Shown one piece after another: positions 8,732 to 19,457 of a DNA stretch of 64,000 nt. This stretch comes from Melanopsichium pennsylvanicum (Eukaryota; Basidiomycota; Ustilaginomycetes; Ustilaginales). The translations under genes were made by a program, and so were the position numbers. The notes under the pieces were generated by a model. The model made no database searches. It was not told the DNA's origin and was given only the letters and a program-made list of their open reading frames with translations. The number at the start of each line of letters is the position of its first letter. The first letter of the stretch is position 1. The stretch lies in the NCBI GenBank assembly GCA_900208305.1, contig OAPG01000010.1, positions 677,871 to 741,870 of the forward strand, read 5' to 3'.

Positions 8732-10678
8732 ATGATCTCTCCTATGAGAGCCACACTACTGGCATCACGGCTACATGCCTCTACCTCTGCATCTCGACTT
8801 CCCCGCATCGCTCGAACGACAAATCAACTTTCATCCAATCTGTCCCAGCAAAGTTGCTCTTCAAAGAGATTGTCAACCTTTATCACTACTGATACATCAA
8901 CACCGATCGTTACTGCTTCCAAAATTACAGCCAAATCGGAGCTCAAACCATACTATGTCACCACACCCATCTTTTACGTCAATGCAGACCCCCACATTGG
9001 TCATCTTTACTCGGACATTATTGCAGATGTTCTGTCGCGCTACCATGCGTACATGGACTCTGGCTACTCTGAAGTTCTTCGAGATGGAATATCGATCGAC
9101 AGTCCTGATGCATCTTTGTCCTCACTCTTCTCGACTCTACCTCCGGTAGCACCAGTCATGTGTACGGGCACAGATGAGCATGGGCTGAAAATCCAAAGGG
9201 TGGCTGAAACGCTTAACGAATCCCCTCAAACCCTATGCGATCGCATTTCCCTTCGATTCAAACAACTAGCCGATGCAGCCAACATAAAATACACTCGGTT
9301 CATCCGTACCACCGACTCGGATCACAAATTTGCCGTAACCCACTTGTGGCGAACATTACGGGAAAAAGGTCATATCTATAAAGGTAAACATGAAGGATGG
9401 TACGCGGTGAGCGACGAAGCGTTCTACCCCGATTCTCAGTTGAAGAAGGTGGTGGACAAAGAAGGGAACGAGTGGATGGAAAGCGTGGAAACGGGTGCCA
9501 AAGTGGAATGGAGTCAAGAAGTCAATTACAAATTTAGACTTTCTGCATTTCAACAACCTTTACTCAAATGGTTAAGAGAGAATCCGACGGCAATCGTACC
9601 CAAGCAGAAATACGATCAGGTGGTGGCAGAGGTGGAATCGGGATTACAAGACTTGTCCATTTCTCGACCTAGGTCAAGGTTGTCCTGGGGGATTCCTGTT
9701 CCGGATGATGGAGAGCATTGTGTTTATGTCTGGATGGATGCGCTTACGAATTATCTTACGGTCACTGGGTACCCAAACAACAATACTACAGTGCAAAAGC
9801 AAAATGCTTGGCCAGCGGACTGTCATGTAGTGGGCAAAGACATTTTACGATTCCACGCCATCTACTGGCCAGCATTTCTCATCGCTGCCAACCTGCCACT
9901 TCCTAAAACTATCTTGGCTCATTCGCACTGGACGATGGGCAAAGCCAAGATGAGCAAGAGTCGGGGTAATGTAGCCAATCCTTTTGAAGCCATCGACATG
10001 TTCGGGTTGGATACTCTTCGTTTCTTCCTCATGCGCGTCGGTGGCAACTTTGCTAGTGACAGCGATTACAATCCTACCGTACTGTTGGAGTATCATCGTA
10101 AATATCTTCAAGGTCAATTGGGCAATCTCGTCTCAAGAATTTGTGCACCCAAGATCCACGTCAAGCTCAACAATCTGGTGAAGGATCCAATTACAGGCAT
10201 CCTCACAAGACCAAGTGCAAAAGAGTTGGTACAACATTTGGACGAACCTACCCGCGAACTTTGCCTCCAACTCGAAAAGTCGCTAATCAATCTGCCCGAC
10301 AAGGTGGATGGTTTGATGGGCGACTACGAATTGGGGAAAACGATCGAATTGGTATTAGAAGAAACGATAGGGTCGACAAATGAATTGTTGCAAAAGTTAC
10401 AACCGTGGGGGGAAAACACGCACCCAGTGGTGGTGTTGGAGAGTGTAGTGTTGGTGACAGAGGCGTTGAGAATTTCGGCATTGCTATTGTTGCCGTTTAT
10501 GCCAGGCAAGATGCACGAGCTGTTGGATACTCTCAAAGTAAAACACGAAAACAGGAAGAGTGTCATGGATCTTGTGGTCAAGGATGACGAGGGAAGATTG
10601 ATCAGCCATGTAGTGCAGAGAGGGAAAGCAGAGGGAAAGCCAGCGCCTCTGTTCCCCAAGATTGAGGTCGAGACATGA
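8732..10678 (+). CDS. MSM1: Mitochondrial methionyl-tRNA synthetase
   Basis: The single-exon gene encodes 648 residues. A Ser/Arg/Thr-rich presequence of about 65 residues precedes the class I synthetase core YYVTTPIFYVNADPHIGH (HIGH-type motif at 87–91). The KMSKS loop is at 406–410. CTGTDEHGLKIQR and the FSDSDYN-like region are typical of bacterial and organellar MetRS. An unusual insertion of about 30 residues (after RYHAYMDSG, rich in Ser/Asp/Leu) lies between the first helix and the conserved TGTDEHG strand. It stays in frame without splice signals that I can defend. The enzyme charges mitochondrial initiator and elongator tRNA-Met. Confidence 0.96.
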   Translation: MISPMRATLLASRLHASTSASRLPRIARTTNQLSSNLSQQSCSSKRLSTFITTDTSTPIVTASKITAKSELKPYYVTTPIFYVNADPHIGHLYSDIIADVLSRYHAYMDSGYSEVLRDGISIDSPDASLSSLFSTLPPVAPVMCTGTDEHGLKIQRVAETLNESPQTLCDRISLRFKQLADAANIKYTRFIRTTDSDHKFAVTHLWRTLREKGHIYKGKHEGWYAVSDEAFYPDSQLKKVVDKEGNEWMESVETGAKVEWSQEVNYKFRLSAFQQPLLKWLRENPTAIVPKQKYDQVVAEVESGLQDLSISRPRSRLSWGIPVPDDGEHCVYVWMDALTNYLTVTGYPNNNTTVQKQNAWPADCHVVGKDILRFHAIYWPAFLIAANLPLPKTILAHSHWTMGKAKMSKSRGNVANPFEAIDMFGLDTLRFFLMRVGGNFASDSDYNPTVLLEYHRKYLQGQLGNLVSRICAPKIHVKLNNLVKDPITGILTRPSAKELVQHLDEPTRELCLQLEKSLINLPDKVDGLMGDYELGKTIELVLEETIGSTNELLQKLQPWGENTHPVVVLESVVLVTEALRISALLLLPFMPGKMHELLDTLKVKHENRKSVMDLVVKDDEGRLISHVVQRGKAEGKPAPLFPKIEVET

Positions 10679-11048
10679 TTCACATTTGACCATTGTTAAA
10701 AGTAAGCTTTCTTATCCGGTATGATCGCATTTTGAACTCATTGTTTCTATGCAGCGCTGTCTATTCGGTTCAGGATTCCGTCAGTGATGGTGGATCAGAA
10801 CAAATTCCAAGCAGACGTTTAAAGAAAGGAAAGCTGAAGAGAAATTATGGTCATTGCAAGGTGACGTGAACATGTCAGATGGAAAAGGAGTCCTGAGCTC
10901 TGGCCTGAGGTCGCCGATCGAGGCCAGAACATGTGGAGAAAGAAAATGATTCCGAGAGCGTCTCCGATATGCTAAGTTAGTGCCTATCCTTGGAAGGAAG
11001 AAAGGTTTTGTCCAATCTTATCCTGTCTTGTCGTATGGGTTTGCTTGA
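10679..11048. other. Convergent intergenic region
   Basis: These 370 bases lie between the stop codons of MetRS (+) and the aspartic protease (−). No frame or repeat of note is present. They probably hold both 3' untranslated regions. Confidence 0.5.
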
Positions 11049-12939
11049 TTAAAGCACGACCATCAATCCAGCGAACAGAGCCGCTGCGGAAGCAGCTCCC
11101 ACCCCGATCATGACGCCTTTCGCATCCGAAGTGCTACCTTTACCGCTGCTACCACTGCTGCTACCACTGCTGCTTCCACTGCTGCTTCCACTGCTAGCAC
11201 TGCTCTGTCCAGCAGTGAGACTTGGGTTGCTGGTAGCCACTCCACCACTCGCTGAAGGCACAGGCAAACTTGCGCCGCCATACACACCACTTCCCGTTGC
11301 CTGTGCAGCATAACTCGAAGCGTCCGTTGGCAAAGGCAATCCACCACCAACACTACTCATACTACTACTACCGCTCTCACCACTGCTAGTAGCCTGGGGA
11401 GTCTGCGAACTCACGGCACCAGCGGTCACACTGACCACCTGTGCTTCACTTCCCTTCAAACTCGCAAATCCAACCCTACCCGTACCATCAAACACGCTAA
11501 ACACATTCTTGAGGAAACTGTCACCCACAATCCACTGTGGAACACCGTCCGTGTTCGAGCCGAGATCAATCTCGAAGAGTGCACCGAGACAAGTCTGGCT
11601 ATTGGTGTAAGGGTAGCTGCCGAGGTTAAAGTCCTGAGTGTTCATAGGCCATGATTTGCCACCGAACGTCAACTGGATGTTGAGGTTGGTGGAGCAAGGG
11701 AAGAGATAGTATCCATCCATTCCTGCGCTGGCTGCAGAACGAGAGCCAGAGATCTGAGAGTAGAATGCACGGATGGAAGAGGCAGGTCCGCCAATCAAGG
11801 TGGTACCAGTGTCAATGGCGGCCAGAGGGTTGGAGCCAATGTTGGCCGAGTTTCCATTGACAGAGATGCCACCGAGAGGAATGGTCCAGTAGCCCAGACC
11901 TTGCTGATTTTGGAGATTGTTAGGGATGCTGGTATAAGAGACATCTCCATTGTACTGGTTTGAGTCAATCTTTCCGAGGGTGAAAACTCCACCGAGGTTC
12001 TGGACGTCGTTGATGTTGGGATCGTTGGCGTTGATGTTGTCGATGTTACGTGCGAGTTGGAAGGTGAATGCGTTTGTGCTCAACACTCCCTGCTTTTCGA
12101 GGACTTGCCAAAATGGAGTGGCACCCGAGGTGGAAAGACTTTGGAAGCCCATGCCCATGATACCGCTTGTGGGGTATTCGACGGTGTCGCTAGCGACAGC
12201 GGACGCTTCGGCGAAGGTGAGATTGTTGACAGTGTATCCGGCCAACGAGACCTTGTCGGCGGCAAGGGAACCTTGGACTGCACCGGTTCCATAGGTGATC
12301 CGGAAGGGAGTGCTGGAGCCAATGTTGGTGGTGGAAGCGCCAGCGTTGTATTTGTCGAGGTCGGAAGCGCAATTCTGAGTCGTGCCACAGTCGGAATCCA
12401 CAAGCCAGAAATCGGCAGATCCGGTATCGAGGACCACGTTGAAGTTCTGTGCTGGTGTGCCAACACTCACTTGGGCGTAGTAGTAGCTGTCGGTCGCCAA
12501 AATAGAGCAAATGAATTAAATGACCTGGGATCAGTAAGACGCCGAGATGAATTCATAGGGGTGGGGTTTTGGCATTTGGGTAAAGCACTCACCTGTCAGG
12601 ACCGACGTCGATCATTCCGATGGTCTGTCTCTTTTCCAGTGGGTTGCTCGCACCGAATTTGCTCTTCATAATCTCTGCCTGACGGAATGCCCACTTCATG
12701 GTCTTTTCAGGCTCCCTCTTGCTAATGTCTGAATGGAGTCCACCTCGCTTGTACACGGGGACGGAAATGGAGCCAGAGGAGGCCAGATCACGTCCGGAGA
12801 TGGTACGGAAGGCTTGGGCAGTAGCGATATCTCCAGCATGTTGAGCATCGGTATTCTGATAGGGGAGGACGTATGCGCTGATGCTCGATGCGCATACAAG
12901 CGCTGCTGTGACTGTGGAAAGAAGGTTTTGCGAGACCAT
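11049..12939 (-). CDS. Secreted pepsin-like aspartic protease, likely GPI-anchored
   Basis: Exon 1 is 12593–12939 and exon 2 is 11049–12486. The 106-base intron has GTGAGT and CAG ends, and joining gives DVGPDSYYYAQVSVGTP in phase, 594 residues in all. The ATG at 12939 starts a signal peptide (MVSQNLLSTVTAALVCASS). A propeptide with KR sites follows, the last being EKRQ just before the mature enzyme. The two catalytic aspartates are in VLDTGSADFW (D136) and AIDTGTTLIGG (D341), the A1 family signature. The C-terminus has a Ser/Gly stalk of tandem GSSS units (coded by 12-base repeats near 11143–11205) and a hydrophobic tail preceded by a small-residue region, as in yapsin-type GPI proteins. It should act at the cell surface or wall. 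GPI attachment is predicted, not proven. Confidence 0.92.
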
Positions 12940-13668
12940 CGTGGCGATGGACAATCAAACGAGTGGTAGATTCCGGTATGGAGAGAAAGTGGGTTGGAAG
13001 GAGCGCAACGGTGGGATCGAATCGGATATGCCGCCAGCGTCGAGAATGTGCGGGTGGGTGAAGGTTGTGAGTGGAGGAGACAAGGCAAGGGAATGATATG
13101 GAATTCGTCGTGAAAAAACGTAGGAAGTTCGGTTCGAGAGGGAGTAAATCGTGGTCGAGATTGCTCGAGACTTTTTCGACGTCACACACCTCTCTGCGTG
13201 CTACTTGCGTGCCAAGCAGATGATGGGCACGATGGATCGCAAAGGCGTGAAGGTCAGTTGTACAAGACAACACTCACAGACTGCGCATGCACTCCTTGGT
13301 GTGAGGTTGCATAACCTTTACCTAGGGCCAGCCGAGGTTGCGGCAGAGCCGAGGCCAAGCGAACGTACTGCATTGTGTTGGTTGAAATTCCGGGGATCCA
13401 ATCCAGGGTCCCTCACACTGACAACACTGACACTCGGCCATTACCACCAACCATTGCTTGCTTGTATCGGAAACCGACTTTCAGCAGCACAACTTTGTAA
13501 TCCGGAGGGGGTGCCGGACTGCCAACAATTGTGCAGCAAATGATTTCCAAATCCGAAACCAAATGTCAGCTTGGATTCGAGGTGCATCTTAGACGTGTTG
13601 ATCCATACTCATCTGGAGTATTTTTTGATCTTCGTCGTGCTTCTATGCCACCGACCTCCCTCCATCAC

Positions 13669-13696
13669 TGTGTGTGTATATATATATATATATGTG
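13669..13696. repeat. TG/TA microsatellite
   Basis: An alternating purine–pyrimidine run of TG units followed by TA units is seen directly. An alternating CG stretch about 115 bases further right (near 13808–13821) is a second alternating tract. Both could adopt unusual helical forms, but no function is implied. Confidence 0.85.
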
Positions 13697-14664
13697 CCGC
13701 ATTGAGCCAAAGCTTTGCGGTGTGCCCTAACATACTGTCATGTTGCAAGTTTGAATGGCTGGATACATGACGCTGCATGCTGTAAAGTGGTGTGCAGATG
13801 ACAGTATGCGCGCGCGCGCGTGACGCAGAGCTCACCCTCTTCGCTGCCCAAAAACCAAAACGAGCAGGAAAAATATGTAAGGACATTATTACTAAATATT
13901 CGTTGCATTCAGCCATCCAGCCGAAAACAAATTGACGGGGCGGCAAAACGTGCCGATCATGTCATTCAAGCTGCAGCCATTTCTTTTGCCCACTGCTAAA
14001 ATAAACATATGTTGAAAATAAAAAAAAAAGTCATCGATTAGAAGCCGTTGTTCTGAGAGTGTGCTGCCGTGTGTAATTTCACGTTATCAAGCCCGCAGCA
14101 AATAATGACGGCACTTTTTACAACTGTTTTTGTGAAAAAGGCAAAGAGTCGAAAAGGGGTCAAGGGTGTTTGATTTCTCGAAGCTCCGCTGTTGGCCCGC
14201 GGGTTGGCACACAGCACACCATTGCACATCACAGCACAATTTACGGGGTTGCTGTTTCGCTGTCCAGAAAGAAAACACAAACAGAGCAAGGCCAAGCTTT
14301 CGCCAAGTTTGATCTGCCGAGCCATCAAGCACAGCCAAATACAGTGGAGTGAGGTTTGCAAGGGTGCTCCTTCGCCCACGCAACATTCTGCTGATTTCTC
14401 TAAAGTGGTCTCATCATCACATGGCGTTGGTTTGATGCGCTGGATGAACAAAGGAATCGCGATTGAGTGATGAGGGGATCAAGATCGCAATACCCCCATC
14501 AGTACATTAGCGGCAGCAGCACAAGCACCTCACCTTGCAAGGGCTGTGGCGCCATGCTGTGAACTCGAACAGCGCCAAATCACTCTCCAGGAGGCGCAAT
14601 CCCTGAAACCGTCACTGGCAGAGACCAAGAATAAAACGGATAACAAAACAAGATAACAATAATG

Positions 14665-15000
14665 AGATTGCTTAAAACTCGAGAGAGTCGCTTGTGCGCT
14701 CCCAGCCGTGGCTGTAAGGGGCACGGGTGGTCGAGCATCACATGAAAGCGAGGCGCAGTGTGTGCGAGAACAAGAGCTAAACAAGGGCAACGAAATAATA
14801 CAAGGAGAGGCAGGAAGCGGGCGGGTGAAAAAGCTAAATCACGAGGACGCGATTGGCCAAGTGAGAAGTGATGGTGATGAGGATGGTGAGGGGACGGCGA
14901 GAAGCTGAGTCAAAATGACACGTGTGTCTCGATCTATCAGGCCTCTAGCTCGAGTAAAGCTAGCGCCCGTACCGAGCGCTCTGCACGCCTTGCGACTTCA
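14665..15000. repeat. Dispersed non-coding repeat, copy A
   Basis: This segment matches 43120–43500 in the same orientation. The best conserved block includes CTCCCAGCCGTGGC, then GTAAGGGG, GCACGG, TGGTCGA and GCGAGGCG in the same order and spacing. Later matched blocks are GGGTGAAAA, GATGGTGATGA, ACACGTG, TGTCTCG, AAGCTAGCGC and GCGCTCTGCA. No frame is conserved between the copies. It may be a non-autonomous transposon relic or a structured RNA gene. By eye the first 75 bases are the most similar part. Confidence 0.6.
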
Positions 15001-15481
15001 GCCTCGCCAGCTCGATGCATCAAATCCGAACGGCGACCTTCTTCTATGTGCGGCAGTCGAACAAGGTGCGATCAGCATTTCACACCCCTCTTGGCCGAAC
15101 GCAATCTTGCTTGAAACCCCATGAAAATGCGCCACAACATGTTGTCGAGCCAGACATTGCTGCACTGTGTGCGTGGGATGGTACACCACATACAGTACAG
15201 ACTTGCAGTTCTTTCTTAACTAATTCTAGCTTTGGGCTTAGGGGGACTGCGGGGAATGGGTAAAATCTCTCACAGGCTCAGTCTACGACACCGAGAGTGC
15301 GTCGACAAGATTTGTCAAAAGACCACCAGTACCCAAAGGTAGCGCGGTAGGAACCCTTGACGCTGCAAGCATGCCGTGATCCTCGACTTTCATACCACAA
15401 CCTTGGCGATGAATAACCCCAACGAATAAGGATGATGGTGGTACTGTAAATCATATTCATCTTCGGACGAAGCCGAGTCTC

Positions 15482-18244
15482 TCACTCGGTCTCCTCTGCT
15501 GAGGAACGTTGCGGAGTGATCCAAATCTTATCAAACCACCCTTTACCCCTCCCGTTTCTCTTCATCTTCCACTGCCAATACTTTTGCATCTCTTCCTCGC
15601 TTGGCAGGCTGAGTCTCTTCTCCCCTAACCATTCATTCAACCACGCATCCAGAACATCCATCTGCTTTGCTGCCATGGCTGGCATCAAATGCTCTTCAAT
15701 TTCCAATATCGTCAACGCCAAATGCGTCTTGGTGGGCGTGAGATGAAGCTGCTTCATCCAACCAAGCACATCAATCAATTCTTGCCTGACCGCCTTGAAA
15801 CCAACCGGCGAATCGGGCGAGTGTTGAAGGTGCAGCAACATTCGAACATAATGTTCGAACAGTTTTGCTGTGAACACTAGTCCGTCGAGGTCACGTGTAG
15901 CTGCCGAATTGAAAAACCATTGAGGTGGAGAGGCATCTTTGGATTGGAAGACGGATGCTAACCATTTCTCCATTCGAGACCCGACCGTATCGTCGGAGAA
16001 AATCCACCCAGAAGCTCCTTGTGCCTCGACTGCCAATCGCAAAGGGTCTTGGTTCGTGGTAAGTTCGGGATGTTTGGACAATAGAAGTGTGCGGAAAATT
16101 TGTTGACCAAACAGCGCATCTCTGCCATAGGCTGAAGCGCCTCGGCATGACACTTTGAGTAACAGTGCTAGCACGGGTGCATCGGGGAAAAGCGCAATGG
16201 TCTGCTGGTATGCTGACCACAGAGCTTCGACGCCCTGTGAGCCGCACGAATGGAGACCGCTGAAGACGACGGATGCCAAAATTGGGTCTGGCGTGATTCT
16301 GTAACGCTCCCCTCCCCCGTCTTCAGACGAAGAATTGGAAGCGAAAGGAGTCATCAGCACATTAGGGCTGGCATGAGTCGACGTGGACAATGAGTCCACC
16401 TCAACATCCTTCAACTTGTCCACATCAGCTGTTGGCAAGAGTACGCCAGTCTCGCACCACAATTGCAACTGTTGCAGAGCGGTGCGCACATCCTTCTTCT
16501 GAAAAAGGTTTTGAAGTAAAACTGAGAGTGCTGCAGCATTGGGCATCACACACCTCTCCAGCATCGCATGCCATACTGTCACGGCAATCCTAGGCCTCTG
16601 CCTTAAGAGGCAACCGTGCATCACCAAGCTGTACGCGTACACGTCTGCCCTCTTCAAGCTCATAGCTTTGGCTAAGTATTCCGTCTTCGAGATGACACCT
16701 GATCCTTCCCCTGCATATGGACTGTTTTTCACGAAGATGCCTAGCATGAGAAGCGCCTTCTCCAGAGGCACATCGGCGCTCTTGGCTACCACTTCCAGAA
16801 TGTCCGTACAGGCGCTCGAGAGTTGACGATCGAAGTCCTTCCTTCGCAATCTTTTCTCCTTGGTGGACTTGTTACGGTCAGCTCGAAAGGCGGTTTCCAA
16901 GAGACGTTCCGCGCGAAGAAACGTGGACCAAGCAGCATCACGCCCCGGTTCGGTTTGAAGTAGAGCTTTAGCCAGGAGCAAGTAATCGGACCCGGTTATC
17001 TGGGCGCGGCGCTCCTCTTTGTGATGTTTGTACTTGTTGAACCATGCCCATATTCGATGATAGTCACGGCCTCGGCCAGCAACCCAAACAGCGCTACGCA
17101 GCATACGTTCCTCTAGTTCCGAGCTTGGCGCAAAATTCTGGCTAAGAAGATGCTCCATCAGGTGGACATCGACAAATTGTTCCGATGACCTGCTTTTGTG
17201 GCGCAGAGATTTCGTCGTCGTTGTTTCGAGACTTTGTATGCAATGTCCTGCGATCTTCCTACGAATTTCGGCGGATCCGTCAACACGTTGATCAGCCTGA
17301 AGCCAGTCGAGAAGCCGCATCATTGCTTGACGCGCTCTTTCATCTGCAAGACCAGTAAGACGTCGGCTGAAGTCGTAGATGAAATCAGTTGAGGCGGCAA
17401 TTTGGGTTGGAAACGTTTTGAGTAGAGCCAAAAGCGTGTCCGTGAGGCGGGAGATTAAGTGAAAAGCATCACCATGGGGTTTGAGAACGACTGTGCTAAG
17501 GGTGACGAAACAGTACCGGACGACTTTGAAGACAGCTGTTCTCTGAACGGGTAGCAGTGGCGCACTGTATTGTATGGATGAAGCAAGAAGTGCTAGCGAG
17601 TCCGAAATTTCGGACGGCGTCCGTACTGTATGAATGGATCGTTGCAGCACGTGTGATGGCCACTTCCCGTCTGGCACATTGGCCATGTATCGTCTGACAT
17701 CAGACCAGCTCTGGGCAAGCATTGCATTTCGATATGCAAGGAAGACATCGGGATGCACATGTCGGTCAGAAAGATACTCGTCAAATACACGCCGGAGAGA
17801 CTTTCGGTTTGAAGCCAGGTGTTTCAGCCACGGTTCACCCCAACGAGCAGCTTCGGCGAGTACATGTTCCAGATTCTGCGCTTCGCGCCATGGACCGTCG
17901 TATGTCTCTGGGGCAAAAACGCGACTAAAGGTGTCAAAAGTCAGGTCCTTCAACGCTTGTCGAGCAAGCAGTTTTTCTTCCTTGTCTTTCTCGAGCTGTC
18001 GGTGAGAGGCCAACCGGCGTGTTCTTGTGGCGTCACCGCTCTTGGCCTGTGGGTGACCATGTTGGGACGCGGAAGGGTCGGGTGCCACAGTAGTGGCGAA
18101 CCTAGAGGAAGAGGTCGAAATCGACTTGTGCTGCTGGGCGTTGAAGGTGGGTTGAGACCTGGCGGTTGATGTTGGACCCTGGGTAATCGTACGGCTCACA
18201 GCATTGGTCACCCTCTGAAGAGAAATATGACATTTCGCTGTCAT
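15482..18244 (-). CDS. Large mitochondrial PPR-like protein
   Basis: The single open frame codes for 920 residues and starts at an ATG. The N-terminus (MTAKCHISLQRVTNAVSRTI, then Ser/Thr/Arg-rich) looks like a mitochondrial presequence. The body is helical. A pentatricopeptide-like unit is visible around residues 530–590 (AYSLVMHGCLLRQRPRIA followed by VWHAMLERCVMPNAAALSVL). Further helical pairs on either side are more degenerate. Fungal proteins of this kind bind organellar RNA or join the mitoribosome. I cannot name the ortholog, and the repeat count cannot be settled by eye. Codon use is normal and no intron is needed. Confidence 0.8.
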   Translation of the reverse strand: MTAKCHISLQRVTNAVSRTITQGPTSTARSQPTFNAQQHKSISTSSSRFATTVAPDPSASQHGHPQAKSGDATRTRRLASHRQLEKDKEEKLLARQALKDLTFDTFSRVFAPETYDGPWREAQNLEHVLAEAARWGEPWLKHLASNRKSLRRVFDEYLSDRHVHPDVFLAYRNAMLAQSWSDVRRYMANVPDGKWPSHVLQRSIHTVRTPSEISDSLALLASSIQYSAPLLPVQRTAVFKVVRYCFVTLSTVVLKPHGDAFHLISRLTDTLLALLKTFPTQIAASTDFIYDFSRRLTGLADERARQAMMRLLDWLQADQRVDGSAEIRRKIAGHCIQSLETTTTKSLRHKSRSSEQFVDVHLMEHLLSQNFAPSSELEERMLRSAVWVAGRGRDYHRIWAWFNKYKHHKEERRAQITGSDYLLLAKALLQTEPGRDAAWSTFLRAERLLETAFRADRNKSTKEKRLRRKDFDRQLSSACTDILEVVAKSADVPLEKALLMLGIFVKNSPYAGEGSGVISKTEYLAKAMSLKRADVYAYSLVMHGCLLRQRPRIAVTVWHAMLERCVMPNAAALSVLLQNLFQKKDVRTALQQLQLWCETGVLLPTADVDKLKDVEVDSLSTSTHASPNVLMTPFASNSSSEDGGGERYRITPDPILASVVFSGLHSCGSQGVEALWSAYQQTIALFPDAPVLALLLKVSCRGASAYGRDALFGQQIFRTLLLSKHPELTTNQDPLRLAVEAQGASGWIFSDDTVGSRMEKWLASVFQSKDASPPQWFFNSAATRDLDGLVFTAKLFEHYVRMLLHLQHSPDSPVGFKAVRQELIDVLGWMKQLHLTPTKTHLALTILEIEEHLMPAMAAKQMDVLDAWLNEWLGEKRLSLPSEEEMQKYWQWKMKRNGRGKGWFDKIWITPQRSSAEETE

Positions 18245-18631
18245 GTTCAGAGAGCCTACATGCGGCCAAAAGAGCGGCTCACGGATGATGCATTGTATCT
18301 TTGTGATGCCTGTGTCGACGTCAACAAGTAGAGTATAGTTGGCTTGGAAGGAACGGTGAGGGTGAAAATGTTACAGCAATTTGTTCAAAGCTCCGGGTCC
18401 CGAATTTTTCTTGTTCTGTTCTTGACAGGTGTCTGCTTTGAATCTTGAGACTAATTGTAGGGCATATCATTGGATCAAGAACAGGATGGTGAGAGCAGCT
18501 GTTGATCTACAACAGGGTTTGCTGTTGCAATTTTGGAAATCAATAGAGCGGCTTAGGTGCTCACTGTCTTGATGCAATGACTTCTCTAGCTAAGGTTGAG
18601 ATTTGAAAATGGTGGATGTCTGGATGGACTG
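18245..18631. other. Upstream region of the PPR-like gene
   Basis: This stretch contains the promoter and leader of the minus-strand PPR-like gene. No other feature stands out. It ends at the GC-rich anonymous block that starts near 18632. Confidence 0.4.
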
Positions 18632-19090
18632 GTGTTAGTGCCCCACCAACCGTAGTCCAAAGAGTGGGCGCTCGGCCCTCCTCCCGATGGAGCGGCTGTC
18701 GCGGTCGAGCCATGACCGATCCTCTCCGGATCCCTCGCAGAGGAGCGGTCGGCCTAACACGACCCTCCTACCGTCCAACCGCGGCTGGCCCCTCCGTAAG
18801 CAGAATACGGCCGTCGGCAATCTAACATTGTAGCGCCGCGGTGGGAGGTAGTTACCGCAGTTGGCACGGGAGGTGGTCGATAGTTCTTGGACCTTACCAC
18901 CCCGCCCCCGCCTGACATGAGGTTGCCTCCGGACCTCGTCGCATGTATTACTTAGTTAGCTCTATAGCAACGCAGTAGTGTGCACTGACCCCCGACCGCC
19001 TGTGTCGCCTACGCCTACGACCTCTCCGTACCCGTAGACCCTATTCCGGCTGTAGCCGCCCAGCGGTACCTAGACCCTACGGCCTTAACA
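18632..19090. repeat. GC-rich anonymous block, possible LTR relic
   Basis: Base composition changes sharply here to a GC- and CpG-rich, non-coding sequence. It opens with GTGTTAG, has the reverse complement CTAACAC at about 18753, a further CTAACA near 18823, and closes with TTAACA at 19085–19090. The TG…CA ends suggest one or more LTR-like fragments, but I found no flanking target duplication. It could equally be another kind of repeat. Confidence 0.35.
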
Positions 19091-19457
19091 AAGAGTGCAT
19101 GAGTCTGTCCTATTGCTGGTTCACAGATACAGCCATCTGAGGACTGTGTGGCAGAACAGTACAGATGGCCTGCCTGAGTGGTACAGATGGCCTGTCTTGC
19201 ATCCTGGGCTCACAGCCCTGCACCCTTGGCTGTCACTCCAATCATCAACTTTGAGAATGCTTGGAGCCATCCTTGTCATAGCACCAGACTTGTTGTCTTC
19301 CCTCAATTGCAGTACTCAGCCATTGTGCTTCTATTGTGCCATTCAAAGCTTTTGTATTGTGCTTGTACAAGTTGCAAAAGGACGGAAGACATGTAGTTAT
19401 TGCATCTCTTGATTGTGGGTCAGGCAAGTGAGCGAGACTTGGTTGTGGTATTGCACT
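19091..19457. repeat. CpG-poor block abutting the IleRS stop codon
   Basis: From about 19094 to 19440 the sequence is nearly free of CpG and resembles in style the decayed transposons next to the telomere. It contains a short direct duplication of GTACAGATGGCCTG (near 19160 and 19180). The minus-strand frames are short and broken by stops. I read it as decayed repeat DNA that now forms the 3' flank of the IleRS gene. The source family is not recognised. Confidence 0.45.

Larger units (their letters stand above)
12940..15481. other. Long intergenic region without a supported gene
   Basis: This 2.5-kb gap holds the protease promoter on its left and the PPR-gene 3' side on its right. Short frames on both strands lack codon bias and homology. 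Simple repeats are present: a TG/TA run at about 13669–13696 and an alternating CG tract near 13808–13821. The right third contains one copy of a dispersed repeat listed separately. I saw no tRNA-like fold. Confidence 0.5.

Noticed and set aside
12940..12954. Protease start five codons earlier
   Set aside because: The codon is TTG; the ATG at 12939 starts the signal peptide.
18632..19090. Firm call of a solo LTR for the GC-rich block
   Set aside because: The ends look LTR-like but no target duplication could be found, so it is listed only as a possible relic.
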